DNA of 64,000 nt from Gemmatimonadales bacterium (GTDB lineage Bacteria; Gemmatimonadota; Gemmatimonadetes; Gemmatimonadales; GWC2-71-9). This document shows positions 1 to 9,126 of this stretch, one piece after another; the stretch's first letter is position 1, and the number at the start of each line of letters is the position of its first letter. The position numbers and the translations under genes were made by a program. The stretch covers positions 62,001 through 126,000 of the forward strand of contig JAWKQM010000005.1 of assembly GCA_041390145.1 (NCBI GenBank), written 5' to 3'. Below the pieces are notes generated by a model. It was not told where the DNA came from and searched no databases. It saw nothing but the letters and a program-made list of their open reading frames with translations.

Positions 1-991
1 GCCGCCCGATCTGGTCGAAGCGCTCGTCGTGCATGGCCAGGACCTCCTCGGTCGAGACGGTGGCCACCCCCGATTTGCTGACTTCGATCCCGGCCGCGAT
101 GTTCGCCAGTTGCGCCGCCTCCCTCACCGTGGCCCCTGCCGCGAGGCACGTGCCGACCCACGCCGTGACCGTGTCACCCGCCCCCGAGACGTCATAGACC
201 TCGCGCGCCAAGGACGGGAGATGAGTCGTCTTGCTGTCCTTGGTGACCAGCACCATCCCCTCGGCGCCCAGGGTGAGCAGCAGGTTGTCCACTCCAAGCT
301 TGGTCAGCGCCTCCGGGAGGGCGTCCCGGTGCTCCAGGTCCACCGCAGCGCCCAGCGCCGCCTCCATCTCCCGCCGGTTCGGCTTGAAGACGGTGGCGCC
401 GGCATAGTCGAAGAACTGCCTGAACTTCGGATCGACCACCACCGGGATGCCGCGCCGCTTGGCAATCTCCATCGCCGCACGGATCAGCGCCGGAGCCAGC
501 AACCCCTTGTTGTAGTCCTCCAGCAGGAGTGCGTCGGCATCGGCGAGCGCCTCCTCCGCCTTGGCCAGCACCCGCAGCAATTCCGCCCCATCCAGCAGCC
601 GGTCCACCTCCTCGTCGATCCGGACCACCTGCTGGCCCCGGGCAAGGACGCGCGTCTTCGAGGTGGTTGGCCGGCCCGCCGTCGTCTCCACGAACGTGTC
701 GGTCAGCCGCAACGTGGCCATCTCGGCGCGCAACGCCCGGCCCGTGGGATCGTCACCCACCACACCCACCAGCCGGCAGGTCGCGCCCATCGCCGCCACG
801 TTGGCCGCCACGTTGGCGGCGCCGCCGAGGGCGGAGCGGTGCTCCCGGACACTGACCACCGGCACCGGCGCCTCGGGGGAGAGCCGCTCGGTGTCGCCGA
901 TCAGATATCGGTCCAGGATGAGATCGCCGATGACGACAATCCGGCACTCGCCCATCCGCTCGATGAGCTTCAGGACGCGGTCGCGGGGCAT
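1..991 (-). CDS. rfaE1: D-glycero-beta-D-manno-heptose-7-phosphate kinase domain (partial)
   Basis: The gene begins at ATG 991 and runs off the left edge, leaving 330 visible codons. It is a PfkB/ribokinase-fold sugar kinase. An N-terminal GDLILDRYL strand is followed by the glycine-rich segment GGAANVAANVAAMGA near residues 55-70, and the catalytic signature DVSGAGDT lies near residue 268. This arrangement matches the RfaE1/HldE kinase, which phosphorylates heptose 7-phosphate on the way to ADP-heptose for the lipopolysaccharide inner core, so it points to a Gram-negative envelope. Whether the nucleotidyltransferase domain of bifunctional HldE follows cannot be seen. It is divergent from the asparaginase gene at 1135. 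A different PfkB sugar kinase is possible but less likely. Confidence 0.85.
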   Translation of the reverse strand, partial: MPRDRVLKLIERMGECRIVVIGDLILDRYLIGDTERLSPEAPVPVVSVREHRSALGGAANVAANVAAMGATCRLVGVVGDDPTGRALRAEMATLRLTDTFVETTAGRPTTSKTRVLARGQQVVRIDEEVDRLLDGAELLRVLAKAEEALADADALLLEDYNKGLLAPALIRAAMEIAKRRGIPVVVDPKFRQFFDYAGATVFKPNRREMEAALGAAVDLEHRDALPEALTKLGVDNLLLTLGAEGMVLVTKDSKTTHLPSLAREVYDVSGAGDTVTAWVGTCLAAGATVREAAQLANIAAGIEVSKSGVATVSTEEVLAMHDERFDQIGR

Positions 992-1134
992 CGGGGGCGG
1001 AGGAGAACTGGAGCGCACGGCGGATCCTCGGAAGCGTGAATAGTCGGGACCCCCGAAACGTGCGCGCGGCGCGGGCAAAGGGGAAGGGGAGGACCCGGCC
1101 CCCCCGGCGGTCCGCCCCGCTATCTTTGACCCCG

Positions 1135-2172
1135 ATGCCAACCACCTCCTTTCGCGTTGAGTCGACCCGCGGCGACCTCGTCGAGTCGGTCCACGCCGTC
1201 TCGCTCGCGGTGACCAACCCGTCCGGCGCCCTCGTCGCCTCCGCGGGAGACCCGGAGCTGGTGACCTTCTGGCGCTCCGCGGCCAAGCCGTTCCAGGCGC
1301 TCCCGATGGTCGCCGATGGCGCCGCAGACCACTTCGGTCTCGGCCCCGACGCCATCGCGCTGGCCTGCGCCTCCCACTCCAGTGAACCGGAACAGGTGGA
1401 TCTCGCCCGCCGCATGCTTGCCGCCATCGGCTGCAACGAGGCAGATCTGGCCTGCGGTCCCCACACGCCGCTCTCGTCGGCCGTGCATGAAGAGGCACTC
1501 AGATCCGGGACGACACTCACCCCGGCCTGGAGCAACTGCTCCGGGAAGCACAGCGGGATGCTGGCCCTCGCGCGGCATCATGGCTGGCCGACCGCCGGCT
1601 ATGAACGGGCCGGCCACCCGGCGCAGGACCGCATCCTCGACGAGGTAAGCCGCTGGACCGGCGTCGCCCCCGAGGCCATCGTCCTCGGCGTGGACGGGTG
1701 CACCACCGTCTGCTTTGCCATGCCCCTCCACGCCATGGCGACCGCCTACGCCCGGTTGGGAACGAGTGAGGAACCGGCCGCGGTCCGCGTCCGCCAGGCA
1801 ATGCAGTCCCATCCGGAGCTTGTTGGGGGCACCGGGCGGCTCTGCACCGATCTGATGCGCGAAACGGAAGGCCGTGTGATTGCCAAGATCGGAGCCGAGG
1901 GGGTCTACAGTGCCGCCTGGCCCGAACTGGGCCTCGGCCTGACCCTGAAGGTGGCCGATGGGGACATGCGGAGCGCGCAAGTTGCCCTGCTCGGCGTCCT
2001 GGCCCGACTGGCCACCAGGTTTGGCGCGATCCTCCCGCTCGCGGCGCTCGCCAGCCACGCCGAGCCGGTCATTCGCAACACTCGCAAGGAAGCGACCGGC
2101 TCGCTCCGCTCCGCCGGCGACCTGCACTTTCACGACACCGCCGGCGCGCGTTCAGTGCCGCACAACCGCTGA
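1135..2172 (+). CDS. L-asparaginase, family II (thermolabile type)
   Basis: The 345-residue product matches the thermolabile asparaginase family typified by Rhizobium etli, which hydrolyses L-asparagine to aspartate and ammonia. Visible family segments are the start RGDLVESVHAV, RSAAKPFQALP near residue 45, CASHSSEPEQ, and the central WSNCSGKHSGMLAL, which carries conserved Ser/Cys/Lys residues. I chose ATG 1135. The frame is open back to 1036, but that extension is Arg/Lys-rich and not family-like. No signal peptide is visible, so a cytoplasmic enzyme is likely. The next gene starts 14 bp after the stop. Confidence 0.88.
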   Translation: MPTTSFRVESTRGDLVESVHAVSLAVTNPSGALVASAGDPELVTFWRSAAKPFQALPMVADGAADHFGLGPDAIALACASHSSEPEQVDLARRMLAAIGCNEADLACGPHTPLSSAVHEEALRSGTTLTPAWSNCSGKHSGMLALARHHGWPTAGYERAGHPAQDRILDEVSRWTGVAPEAIVLGVDGCTTVCFAMPLHAMATAYARLGTSEEPAAVRVRQAMQSHPELVGGTGRLCTDLMRETEGRVIAKIGAEGVYSAAWPELGLGLTLKVADGDMRSAQVALLGVLARLATRFGAILPLAALASHAEPVIRNTRKEATGSLRSAGDLHFHDTAGARSVPHNR

Positions 2173-2186
2173 ACTCGACTACCGTG

Positions 2187-2828
2187 ATGCCAGACGCCTC
2201 GGCGCTCGACCCCCAGACCCTCGCCCTGGTGCGCCTCGCCGCCGCCGTGGCCGCAGGAGACGAGTCCGCCCTGCAGCGCGGCGCGGAATCGGTGTTGACG
2301 GCACAGGTCGATCCGGTCTGGGTCGAGGAATTGCTGCTGCAGTCGATCCTGATGGTCGGGTACCCCCGGGCGCTGGTCGCGTTCGGCGTCTGGCGGCAGG
2401 TAAGCGGCACCGCGGCGCCGCCGTCCGACGCCGATGCGGACTATGCCCGCCTGGCCGAGTGGGAGGCGCGGGGGGTGGACACCTGTTCGACGGTGTACGG
2501 CGACAACTACGAGAAGCTGCGCCGCAACGTGCGCGGCCTGCACCCCGCCGTCGACCGGTGGATGCTGGTCGAGGGATATGGCCGGACGCTCGGCCGGCCG
2601 GGCCTGGACCTGCGGCGCCGGGAGCTCTGTACCGTCGCGCAGACGGCGGTGCTGTGCACCCATCGGCAGCTCCATTCGCACCTGCGGGGGGCGCTGCACG
2701 GCGGCGCCACCTTTGCGCAGGTGGAATCGACGCTGGTGGCTTCGCAGCCGTTCGTCACGGTCGACGAGTGGGCGGAAATCGAACAACTATGGGTGGCGGT
2801 ACGCGCCGGGTGGAGTGAGGAGAACTGA
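2187..2828 (+). CDS. Carboxymuconolactone decarboxylase-like (AhpD-fold) protein
   Basis: A helical protein of about 213 residues whose C-terminal half looks like the carboxymuconolactone decarboxylase family: RRRELCTVAQTAVLCTHRQL near residues 146-165, then SHLRGALHGGAT, matching the family pattern RELxxVAxLxALgxxxQLxxHxxGAL. The AhpD CxxC redox pair is absent, so peroxidase-linked activity is not expected. The substrate is unknown. GTG 2184 directly precedes ATG 2187 and could also be the start. The stop shares one base with the obgE start (TGATG), so the two are probably translated from one message. Confidence 0.7.
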   Translation: MPDASALDPQTLALVRLAAAVAAGDESALQRGAESVLTAQVDPVWVEELLLQSILMVGYPRALVAFGVWRQVSGTAAPPSDADADYARLAEWEARGVDTCSTVYGDNYEKLRRNVRGLHPAVDRWMLVEGYGRTLGRPGLDLRRRELCTVAQTAVLCTHRQLHSHLRGALHGGATFAQVESTLVASQPFVTVDEWAEIEQLWVAVRAGWSEEN

Positions 2829-3850
2829 TGTTTATCGATCGTGCAGTCGTGAAGGTCATCGCAGGCACCGGCGGGTCGGGTGCCTCGTCGTTCGCGCGCT
2901 TCAAGTTCAAGCCGAAAGGCGGACCCGACGGCGGCGATGGCGGGCACGGCGGGCACGTCTACATCCGCGGCGACCGCAACCTAGCCACCCTCCTGGACTA
3001 CCGGTACAAGACCATCTGGAAGGCGGCGCGCGGCGCGCACGGCAAGGGGAAGAACTGGACCGGCGCCTCCGCCGACGACATCTACATGCCGGTGCCGCCG
3101 GGGACGGTGGTGCGGGACCTGGCCACGGGCGAGGTGCTCGCCGAGATCCTGCACGACGGCGACGTCTTCCTGGTGGCAAAGGGAGGGCGGGGCGGCCGGG
3201 GCAACGCCCGCTTCACCACGCCGACGCACCAGGCGCCGCGGGAGTGGGAACCGGGCGAGGAAGGCCAGGAGCGGGAGATCGAGCTGGTGCTCAAGCTGAT
3301 CGCCGACGTCGGACTGGTGGGCGAACCCAACGCCGGCAAGAGCACGCTCCTTTCCGTGCTCAGCGCCGCGCGTCCCAAGATTGCCGATTACCCCTTCACC
3401 ACCCTCGAGCCGAATCTCGGCGTGGTGCAGCTCTCCGGGTCCCGTACCTTTGTGGTCGCGGACATTCCCGGCATCATCGAGGGCGCGCACGAGGGGAAGG
3501 GCCTCGGCCTGAAGTTCCTGCAGCACGTCGAGCGGACCCGCGTGCTCGCCTTCATGATCCCGCTCGACGCCCCGGAGCCCCAGGCGGTGTACGACCAACT
3601 CCGCGCCGAGGTGCAGCAGTACTCCAGCACCCTGGCAGATCGGCCGCATGTGGTGGTCCTGAGCAAGCGGGACCTGCTGCCCGAGGGCGACGAGGTCCCG
3701 ACGCTCGAGGCGCCCGACGCCGTCAGCCAGCTCACCATTTCGAGCGCTTCAGGCGCCGGACTCGAAGAGTTGAAGGAGTACCTGTTCCGGTTCGTGGCCG
3801 ACGCCAAGGCGAACGAACCCCCTCCCATCGACGACTGGGCCCCCGAGTGA
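2828..3850 (+). CDS. obgE: GTPase ObgE/CgtA
   Basis: A 340-residue Obg GTPase involved in late 50S ribosome assembly and growth control. The N-terminal glycine-rich Obg fold (residues 1-155, with GGSGASSFARFKFKPKGGPD) precedes the G domain, which has P-loop GEPNAGKST near residue 165, switch I/G2 around YPFTTLEPNLG, G3 DIPGIIEG and G4 SKRDLL. The C-terminal OCT domain of some homologues is missing and the protein ends soon after G5. Its start overlaps the previous stop, and its stop overlaps the dprA GTG start by 4 bp. Confidence 0.96.
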   Translation: MFIDRAVVKVIAGTGGSGASSFARFKFKPKGGPDGGDGGHGGHVYIRGDRNLATLLDYRYKTIWKAARGAHGKGKNWTGASADDIYMPVPPGTVVRDLATGEVLAEILHDGDVFLVAKGGRGGRGNARFTTPTHQAPREWEPGEEGQEREIELVLKLIADVGLVGEPNAGKSTLLSVLSAARPKIADYPFTTLEPNLGVVQLSGSRTFVVADIPGIIEGAHEGKGLGLKFLQHVERTRVLAFMIPLDAPEPQAVYDQLRAEVQQYSSTLADRPHVVVLSKRDLLPEGDEVPTLEAPDAVSQLTISSASGAGLEELKEYLFRFVADAKANEPPPIDDWAPE

Positions 3851-4971
3851 CGCCGGACGGTCCCTCGGACCAGGAGCGCGCCGCGCTGGTGGCGCTGGGC
3901 CTGGTGAACGGCGTCGGACACGCGCGACGCACCACACTCCTCGAAGCTTGCTCGACTGCCTACGGCGCCCTCTCGGCGCCGTTCGAGTTTTTGCGCGCCC
4001 TGCCCGGGATTTCCAGTGCCTGTGCCACCGCCATCAAGGCCACTTCCGTCGTCCAGGGGGAACGGGTGCTCCGCGAGGTCGAATCCCACGGCGGCACCTG
4101 TCTCGTACCCGGCGATCCCACGTACCCCTCGATTCTCGTGGATATTCCCGAACCGCCCGGGGTGCTCTTCGCGCTCGGGCGCCTCGAACTGCTCGATCGG
4201 CTGGCCGTCGCGGTGGTCGGGAGCCGCAACCACACGTCGTACGGCAGCGACGCCTGCAGGATCGTGGTACAGGGCGCGGCGGCACGCGGGTTGTGCATCG
4301 TCAGCGGGATGGCCCGCGGGCTCGATGCCGTGGCGCACCTTTCCGCGCTCGATGTCGGTGGGGATACGATCGGCGTCCTCGGCAACGGTTTCGGCGTGAT
4401 CTATCCGTCGGCCAACCGGGTGCTGTACGAGCGGATGCGACGCGAGGGGCTCCTCCTCACGGAGTTTCCTCCCGGCAACCGCCCGAATGCGGGGAGCTTT
4501 CAGCGGAGGAACCGGCTCATCAGCGGGCTGGCTCGCGTCACGGTGGTGGTCGAGGCGGCCTCCGGGTCCGGGACACTCATTACCGTGGACGCCGCCCTCT
4601 CGCAGGGGCGCGACGTGATGGTGGTCCCCGGCGCGATCACCAGCCCGACGTCCATCGGCACCAATCGCCTCCTGCGCGACGGTGCCACGCCGTTCCTCGA
4701 GGTCGCGGACCTGCTCGCGCTCTATCCTGAGCTGCGCCCCGCGGTGTCGGGGAAGGGAACGCCTGCGGCCACGGTGGAAGCGCCGCCCGCACTGCCGCTC
4801 ACCCTCTTCGAACGGCGCGTCTTCCAGACCCTCGACCGGACGCCGCGCCACCTCGATGCACTGATCGAAGTGGTCGGCGTCCCTGCCGCGGAACTCCTCC
4901 CCGCGCTCTCCGCGCTCGAGATGTACGGGGTCGCCCGCCAGGAACCGGGGCGGCGGTTCCTGCGCGCCTGA
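3847..4971 (+). CDS. dprA: DNA processing protein DprA (Smf)
   Basis: DprA loads RecA onto incoming single-stranded DNA during transformation. The 374-residue protein has an N-terminal helix-hairpin-helix-like region (LPGISSACATAIKA), the Rossmann-like DprA core with GSRNHTSYG near residue 125, SGMARGLDAVAH and the conserved FPPGNRPNAGSFQRRNRLIS stretch, and a C-terminal winged helix (about 315-374). GTG 3847 is the start because it overlaps the obgE stop in a GTGA junction and the reading begins just before recognisable DprA sequence. Confidence 0.95.
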   Translation: MTPDGPSDQERAALVALGLVNGVGHARRTTLLEACSTAYGALSAPFEFLRALPGISSACATAIKATSVVQGERVLREVESHGGTCLVPGDPTYPSILVDIPEPPGVLFALGRLELLDRLAVAVVGSRNHTSYGSDACRIVVQGAAARGLCIVSGMARGLDAVAHLSALDVGGDTIGVLGNGFGVIYPSANRVLYERMRREGLLLTEFPPGNRPNAGSFQRRNRLISGLARVTVVVEAASGSGTLITVDAALSQGRDVMVVPGAITSPTSIGTNRLLRDGATPFLEVADLLALYPELRPAVSGKGTPAATVEAPPALPLTLFERRVFQTLDRTPRHLDALIEVVGVPAAELLPALSALEMYGVARQEPGRRFLRA

Positions 4972-5008
4972 CTTTCATCGGCCCCCGGCGGGCTGTACCC
5001 TTCCTGCC

Positions 5009-6109
5009 GTGAACCTTTACATCCACGTCCCCTTCTGTGCCCGCCGCTGCAGCTACTGCGACTTCTCCATCGCGGTCCGGAAGACCGTGCCCTCGGAGCG
5101 GTTCGCCGCAGCGGTGCTCACCGAGTGGGAAGGGGTGCAGGACGACGCCGGGTGGGCCAATTCTCCGGAACTCGATACGGTCTATTTCGGGGGCGGGACG
5201 CCCTCCCGGCTCGATCCCGCGGCGCTGGTCTCGATCCTCGCTGGCATCCGGACCCGTCGGCCCCTCGCCCCCGACGCGGAGGTCACGCTCGAGGCGAATC
5301 CCGACGACGTGACCCCGGAGGCCGCCGCCGCGTGGCGCGATGCGGGCATCGCGCGGGTCTCCCTCGGCATCCAGTCCTTTGCGCCGAACGTGCTCGAGTG
5401 GATGCACCGCACCCATTCCGCGGACCAGGCTCGTGGCGCCGTGCAGACCCTGCGCGCGGCGGGCTTCGCCGACCTGTCGGTGGATCTCATCTATGGCCTG
5501 CCACCAGAATTGGACCGGGACTGGGAGGCCGATCTCGCCGCCGCATTCGCCCTGGAGCCGGATCACCTCTCCTGTTACGGGCTGACCATCGAGGCGCACA
5601 CCCCCCTCGGGCACTGGGCCGCACGGGGGCAGGCGACGCCCGTGGACGAGACCCGGTACGCGGAAGAGTTTCTCCAGCTGAGCCAGGCGCTGGCGGAGCG
5701 CGGGTGGGAACACTACGAGGTTTCCAACGCCGCGCGGCCGGGGCACCGCGCGCGGCACAACAGCGGCTACTGGTCCGGCGCCTCCTACCTGGGGTTGGGG
5801 CCCTCCGCCCACAGCAGCACGGGAGGGGAGCGTCGCTGGAACGTCCGGGAATACGCCGCGTGGGACGCTGCCGTCCACGGCGGGGAGCCGACTGTCGCGG
5901 GGCGCGAGAGGCTGACCCCGGATCAGTTGCGGATCGAGGCGCTCTACCTGGGGCTGCGCACTTCGGCCGGCGTCTCGGCCAACCTGGTGCCCGCGGCGGT
6001 GCATGAGCGCTGGGCGGCCGCGGGGTGGGCCACCGTGCAGGGCGGGCGGCTCCGGCTCACCCCCGAGGGGTGGCTGCGCCTGGATGCGTTGGTGGCCGAC
6101 GCGGCCTGA
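5009..6109 (+). CDS. hemW: Radical SAM heme chaperone HemW
   Basis: A 366-residue HemN/HemW-family radical SAM protein. YIHVPFCARRCSYCDF near residues 4-19 supplies the CxxxCxxC cysteines for the [4Fe-4S] cluster. YFGGGTPSRL, EANPD, GIQSF and DLIYGLP follow at the usual places. The short N-terminus places it with HemW, which delivers heme to membrane proteins, rather than with the longer HemN oxygen-independent coproporphyrinogen oxidase. GTG 5009 starts directly at the conserved LYIHVPFC. It sits 37 bp after dprA and 13 bp before hrcA. Confidence 0.9.
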   Translation: MNLYIHVPFCARRCSYCDFSIAVRKTVPSERFAAAVLTEWEGVQDDAGWANSPELDTVYFGGGTPSRLDPAALVSILAGIRTRRPLAPDAEVTLEANPDDVTPEAAAAWRDAGIARVSLGIQSFAPNVLEWMHRTHSADQARGAVQTLRAAGFADLSVDLIYGLPPELDRDWEADLAAAFALEPDHLSCYGLTIEAHTPLGHWAARGQATPVDETRYAEEFLQLSQALAERGWEHYEVSNAARPGHRARHNSGYWSGASYLGLGPSAHSSTGGERRWNVREYAAWDAAVHGGEPTVAGRERLTPDQLRIEALYLGLRTSAGVSANLVPAAVHERWAAAGWATVQGGRLRLTPEGWLRLDALVADAA

Positions 6110-6122
6110 TTAGATTCCTGCC

Positions 6123-7157
6123 ATGGCATCCGCTGAGCATCTCACCTCCCGCCAACTCCACGTCCTCGAGGCGGTCATCCAGACCTATATCGAGACGGCG
6201 GAGCCTGCCGGCAGCCGGACCGTGTCCCAGCGATTCGGGCTCGGTGTGTCGTCGGCCACGGTGCGGAACATCATGGCGGAGCTCGAGGACCAGGGGCTGC
6301 TGTACCACCCGCACACCTCCGCCGGGCGCATCCCGACGGACCTGGCCTACCGGGTGTACGTCGACAGCCTGATGCACCTCTCCCCGCTCAGCGATGAAGC
6401 CCGCCAGACCCTGCAGGCGGAACTCCCCGGCTCCCGCAACGCGATGGACCAGCTGCTCCGGCGGACGGCGCAGGTGCTGGGCGTGCTGACCCAGGAACTG
6501 GGGGTGGCGGTGGCTCCGGCGTTCAATCACATCGTGCTCGAGCGGCTGGAACTGGTGCAGGTCTCGAGCGAGCGCATCCTGATGGTGCTCAACCTGCGGA
6601 GCGGCGCGGTGCGGACCGTGTTCGTGGAAGTGCGGGGGAGCATCGCCAAGGCCGCGCTGGAGCGGGTGACGCAGGTGCTGAACGAACGCCTGGCCGGGCT
6701 GACGGTCGAGGAAATTCGGGTGTCGCTGGCCGAGCGCCTCCGCGACGCCACGACGGAGCCGGAGAGCCACGAGCTGCTGAACATCTTCCTGGCCGAGCGG
6801 GACGAAATCTTCGATCTCTCGGGTGACGGGCGGGAGGTGGTTCTGGGTGGCGCGGAACTGCTGGCCGACCAGCCGGAGTTCGCGTCGAACTCGAAGATGC
6901 GGGACCTGTTGCACCTGACCCAGCGCCGCGACCTGCTGCGCACCGCGCTGCAGACCCGGGGCGACGGCCTGACGATTACCATCGGCGGCGAAAATCTTGA
7001 CCCCCGCCTCAACGACTTCACGCTGGTCACCGCTTCCTACCGCGCCGGCGAGCTTCGCGGCGTCATCGGGGTCCTCGGGCCGACCCGGATGCCTTACGAC
7101 AAGATCATCGGGCTGGTCGAGCATACGAGCCAGCTCGTCGAAGGATTGCTGACGTGA
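6123..7157 (+). CDS. hrcA: Heat-inducible transcription repressor HrcA
   Basis: HrcA represses heat-shock genes by binding CIRCE. The 344-residue protein has an N-terminal winged helix (LTSRQLHVLEAVIQTYIETA, then VSSATVRNIMAELEDQGLL near residues 41-59) and the HrcA signature HTSAGRIPTDLAYRVYVD. The rest is the GAF-like dimerisation domain ending in GVLGPTRMPYDKIIGLV. It overlaps dnaJ by 4 bp. I see no CIRCE inverted repeat in the 13 bp before it, so any self-regulation must act at a more distant promoter. Confidence 0.96.
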   Translation: MASAEHLTSRQLHVLEAVIQTYIETAEPAGSRTVSQRFGLGVSSATVRNIMAELEDQGLLYHPHTSAGRIPTDLAYRVYVDSLMHLSPLSDEARQTLQAELPGSRNAMDQLLRRTAQVLGVLTQELGVAVAPAFNHIVLERLELVQVSSERILMVLNLRSGAVRTVFVEVRGSIAKAALERVTQVLNERLAGLTVEEIRVSLAERLRDATTEPESHELLNIFLAERDEIFDLSGDGREVVLGGAELLADQPEFASNSKMRDLLHLTQRRDLLRTALQTRGDGLTITIGGENLDPRLNDFTLVTASYRAGELRGVIGVLGPTRMPYDKIIGLVEHTSQLVEGLLT

Positions 7158-8287
7158 GCGATTTCTACTCCCTGCTGGGCGTCGCCCGCGGCGCAACCGA
7201 AGAAGAGATCAAGAAGGCCTACCGCAAGCAGGCCATGGACCTGCACCCCGACCGGAACTCGGCGCACGACGCCGAGCATCGGTTCAAGGAGGTCACCGAG
7301 GCGTACGAGGTGCTTCGGGACCCGCAGAAGCGTGCCGCGTACGACCGCTACGGCAAGGCGGGACTGGGGCGGGGCGGTGGCGGGTTCGAATATCACCACG
7401 TGGACCTGACCGAGGCGCTCAACATCTTCATGCGCGACTTCGGCGGACTTGGCGGGTTCGAGTCGCTCTTCGGTGGCGGAGGCGGGCGTGCCGCCGCCGA
7501 GGCTCGGCGCGGCCAGGACATCCGGGTCACCGTCAAGATGACGCTGGCCGAGGTGGCCACCGGCGTCAAGCGCACCATCAAGCTCAAGACGCTCGACACC
7601 TGTGAACATTGCGAAGGCACCGGCGCGCAGAAGGGCACCAGTGCCGCCGCCTGCAGCACCTGCGGCGGGAACGGTGAGGTGCGGCGGGCGGCGCGCAGCG
7701 TCTTCGGGCAGTTCGTGCAGGTGGCGCCCTGCCCGACCTGCGGCGGCGAGGGCACCGTCATCCGGACCCCCTGCGAAGTTTGCCGCGGCGAGGGCCGCAT
7801 TCGCGCGGAGCGGACGGTGCAGGCGGAAATCCCACCGGGTGTCTCGACCAACAACTACCTCACGATGCGCGGCCAGGGCGCCGCCGGCCCCCGCAACGGT
7901 GGCAAGGGCGACCTCCTCCTCCTGATCGAGGTGGAGGAAGACGAACGCTTCGAACGCCAGGGCGAGCACCTCGCCACCGACCTGCCACTCTCGTTTTCGC
8001 AGGCGGCGCTGGGCGGCACCTTTCCGGTCCCCACTCCCTGGGGTGAGGAAGAGGTGGTCATCCCGTCCGGGACGCAGACCGCCACCGTCATTCGCCTGAA
8101 GGGGAAGGGGCTGCCGCGGCTCGGTCACTCCGGCCGCGGCGACCTCCACGTCCGGATCAACGTCTGGACCCCCGAGCGGCTGAACTCGGAACAGGAACGC
8201 CTCTTCCGGGAACTCGCGGAACACGAGGGAGATCCCCCCGGCCACGGGAAGGGCTTCTGGTCGCGGATCCGCGAGGCCCTCGGCTGA
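7154..8287 (+). CDS. dnaJ: Chaperone DnaJ
   Basis: A 377-residue co-chaperone of DnaK. It has an N-terminal J domain with HPD near residue 32, a short Gly/Phe region with two glycine-rich patches, a zinc-binding domain from about residue 149 with four CxxCxGxG-type repeats (CEHCEGTG, CSTCGGNG, CPTCGGEG, CEVCRGEG), and a C-terminal substrate-binding domain. The GTG start overlaps the hrcA stop. dnaK and grpE are not in this window, so the hrcA-dnaJ pair is separated from them. Confidence 0.96.
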   Translation: MSDFYSLLGVARGATEEEIKKAYRKQAMDLHPDRNSAHDAEHRFKEVTEAYEVLRDPQKRAAYDRYGKAGLGRGGGGFEYHHVDLTEALNIFMRDFGGLGGFESLFGGGGGRAAAEARRGQDIRVTVKMTLAEVATGVKRTIKLKTLDTCEHCEGTGAQKGTSAAACSTCGGNGEVRRAARSVFGQFVQVAPCPTCGGEGTVIRTPCEVCRGEGRIRAERTVQAEIPPGVSTNNYLTMRGQGAAGPRNGGKGDLLLLIEVEEDERFERQGEHLATDLPLSFSQAALGGTFPVPTPWGEEEVVIPSGTQTATVIRLKGKGLPRLGHSGRGDLHVRINVWTPERLNSEQERLFRELAEHEGDPPGHGKGFWSRIREALG

Positions 8288-9126
8288 TGGGATGGTGGGC
8301 CGTCGACGTGACCCCGTCCGCGCCCACCACGGGAGACGCGCTGGCCGCCTGGCTCGTGGCCCGGACCGGGCAGGCCATCGAACAGCGGGACGACGGGACA
8401 CTCATCACCTTTGCCGAAGATGAAGGGGGGGCCAACGCACTGATCCAGGCGCTGGCCGGAAGCCCTGATGGGACTGCCACCGCAGCGATCCGCCCCCTCG
8501 ACATCGTGGACTGGTCTACCCGCTGGAAGGATGGACTCGAGCCACGGCGGTTCGGCCGACTCATCGTGGCGCCATCGTGGACCGACGCGAAGGCCGGCGC
8601 CGACGAGGTGGTGGTGGTGATCGACCCGGAGATGGCCTTCGGCACCGGCGAACATGGCTCCACCCGCGCCGCACTCACCCTGCTCGAACGGCACCTCCTG
8701 CCCGGCCAGTCGGTGCTCGACCTCGGCAGTGGCAGCGGGATCTTGTCGATCGCCGCCATTCGGCTCGGCGCCTCCCGCGCCACCGGCATCGAGATCGACG
8801 AAGACGCCAACGTGGTCGCCACCAGGAACGCCGAACAGAACGGCGTGACGGATTCTTGCACATTTCTCGATGGCGATGCCGCACTGCTCGCCCCGCTCCT
8901 CGGCCCCGTAGACCTCCTCCTCTCGAACATTTTGCGTACGGTGAACGTGACGCTTCTCCCCGCCATCAGGGATGCAGTGGCGCCCGGCGGCCTCGCAATC
9001 TTTTCGGGGATGGAGGAGGGGGAGGCGCCGCTCTTCCTGCCTGTGCTCACGTCGGCGGGATTCGAGATCGTGGACGAGGTCCTCGACGCCGCCTGGTGGG
9101 CGGTCGCGGCCCGGCGGACCTCGTGA
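8287..9126 (+). CDS. prmA: Ribosomal protein L11 methyltransferase PrmA
   Basis: An S-adenosylmethionine-dependent methyltransferase acting on ribosomal protein L11. The 279-residue protein has a small N-terminal substrate domain, then DPEMAFGTGEHGST near residue 113 and the SAM-binding loop LDLGSGSGILSIAA near residue 143. NILRTV stands in for the usual NIL motif of the active site. Its start shares a base with the dnaJ stop, and a GTGA overlap leads into rsmE. dnaJ-prmA-rsmE is a common bacterial gene order and supports the call. Confidence 0.92.
   Translation: MGWWAVDVTPSAPTTGDALAAWLVARTGQAIEQRDDGTLITFAEDEGGANALIQALAGSPDGTATAAIRPLDIVDWSTRWKDGLEPRRFGRLIVAPSWTDAKAGADEVVVVIDPEMAFGTGEHGSTRAALTLLERHLLPGQSVLDLGSGSGILSIAAIRLGASRATGIEIDEDANVVATRNAEQNGVTDSCTFLDGDAALLAPLLGPVDLLLSNILRTVNVTLLPAIRDAVAPGGLAIFSGMEEGEAPLFLPVLTSAGFEIVDEVLDAAWWAVAARRTS

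Noticed and set aside
29..1039. Long plus-strand open frames over 1-1040
   Set aside because: They are shadows of the minus-strand heptose kinase; translations are Arg/His/Pro-rich without motifs.
6110..6122. CIRCE element before hrcA
   Set aside because: The gap is only 13 bp and no TTAGCACTC/GAGTGCTAA inverted repeat is present.
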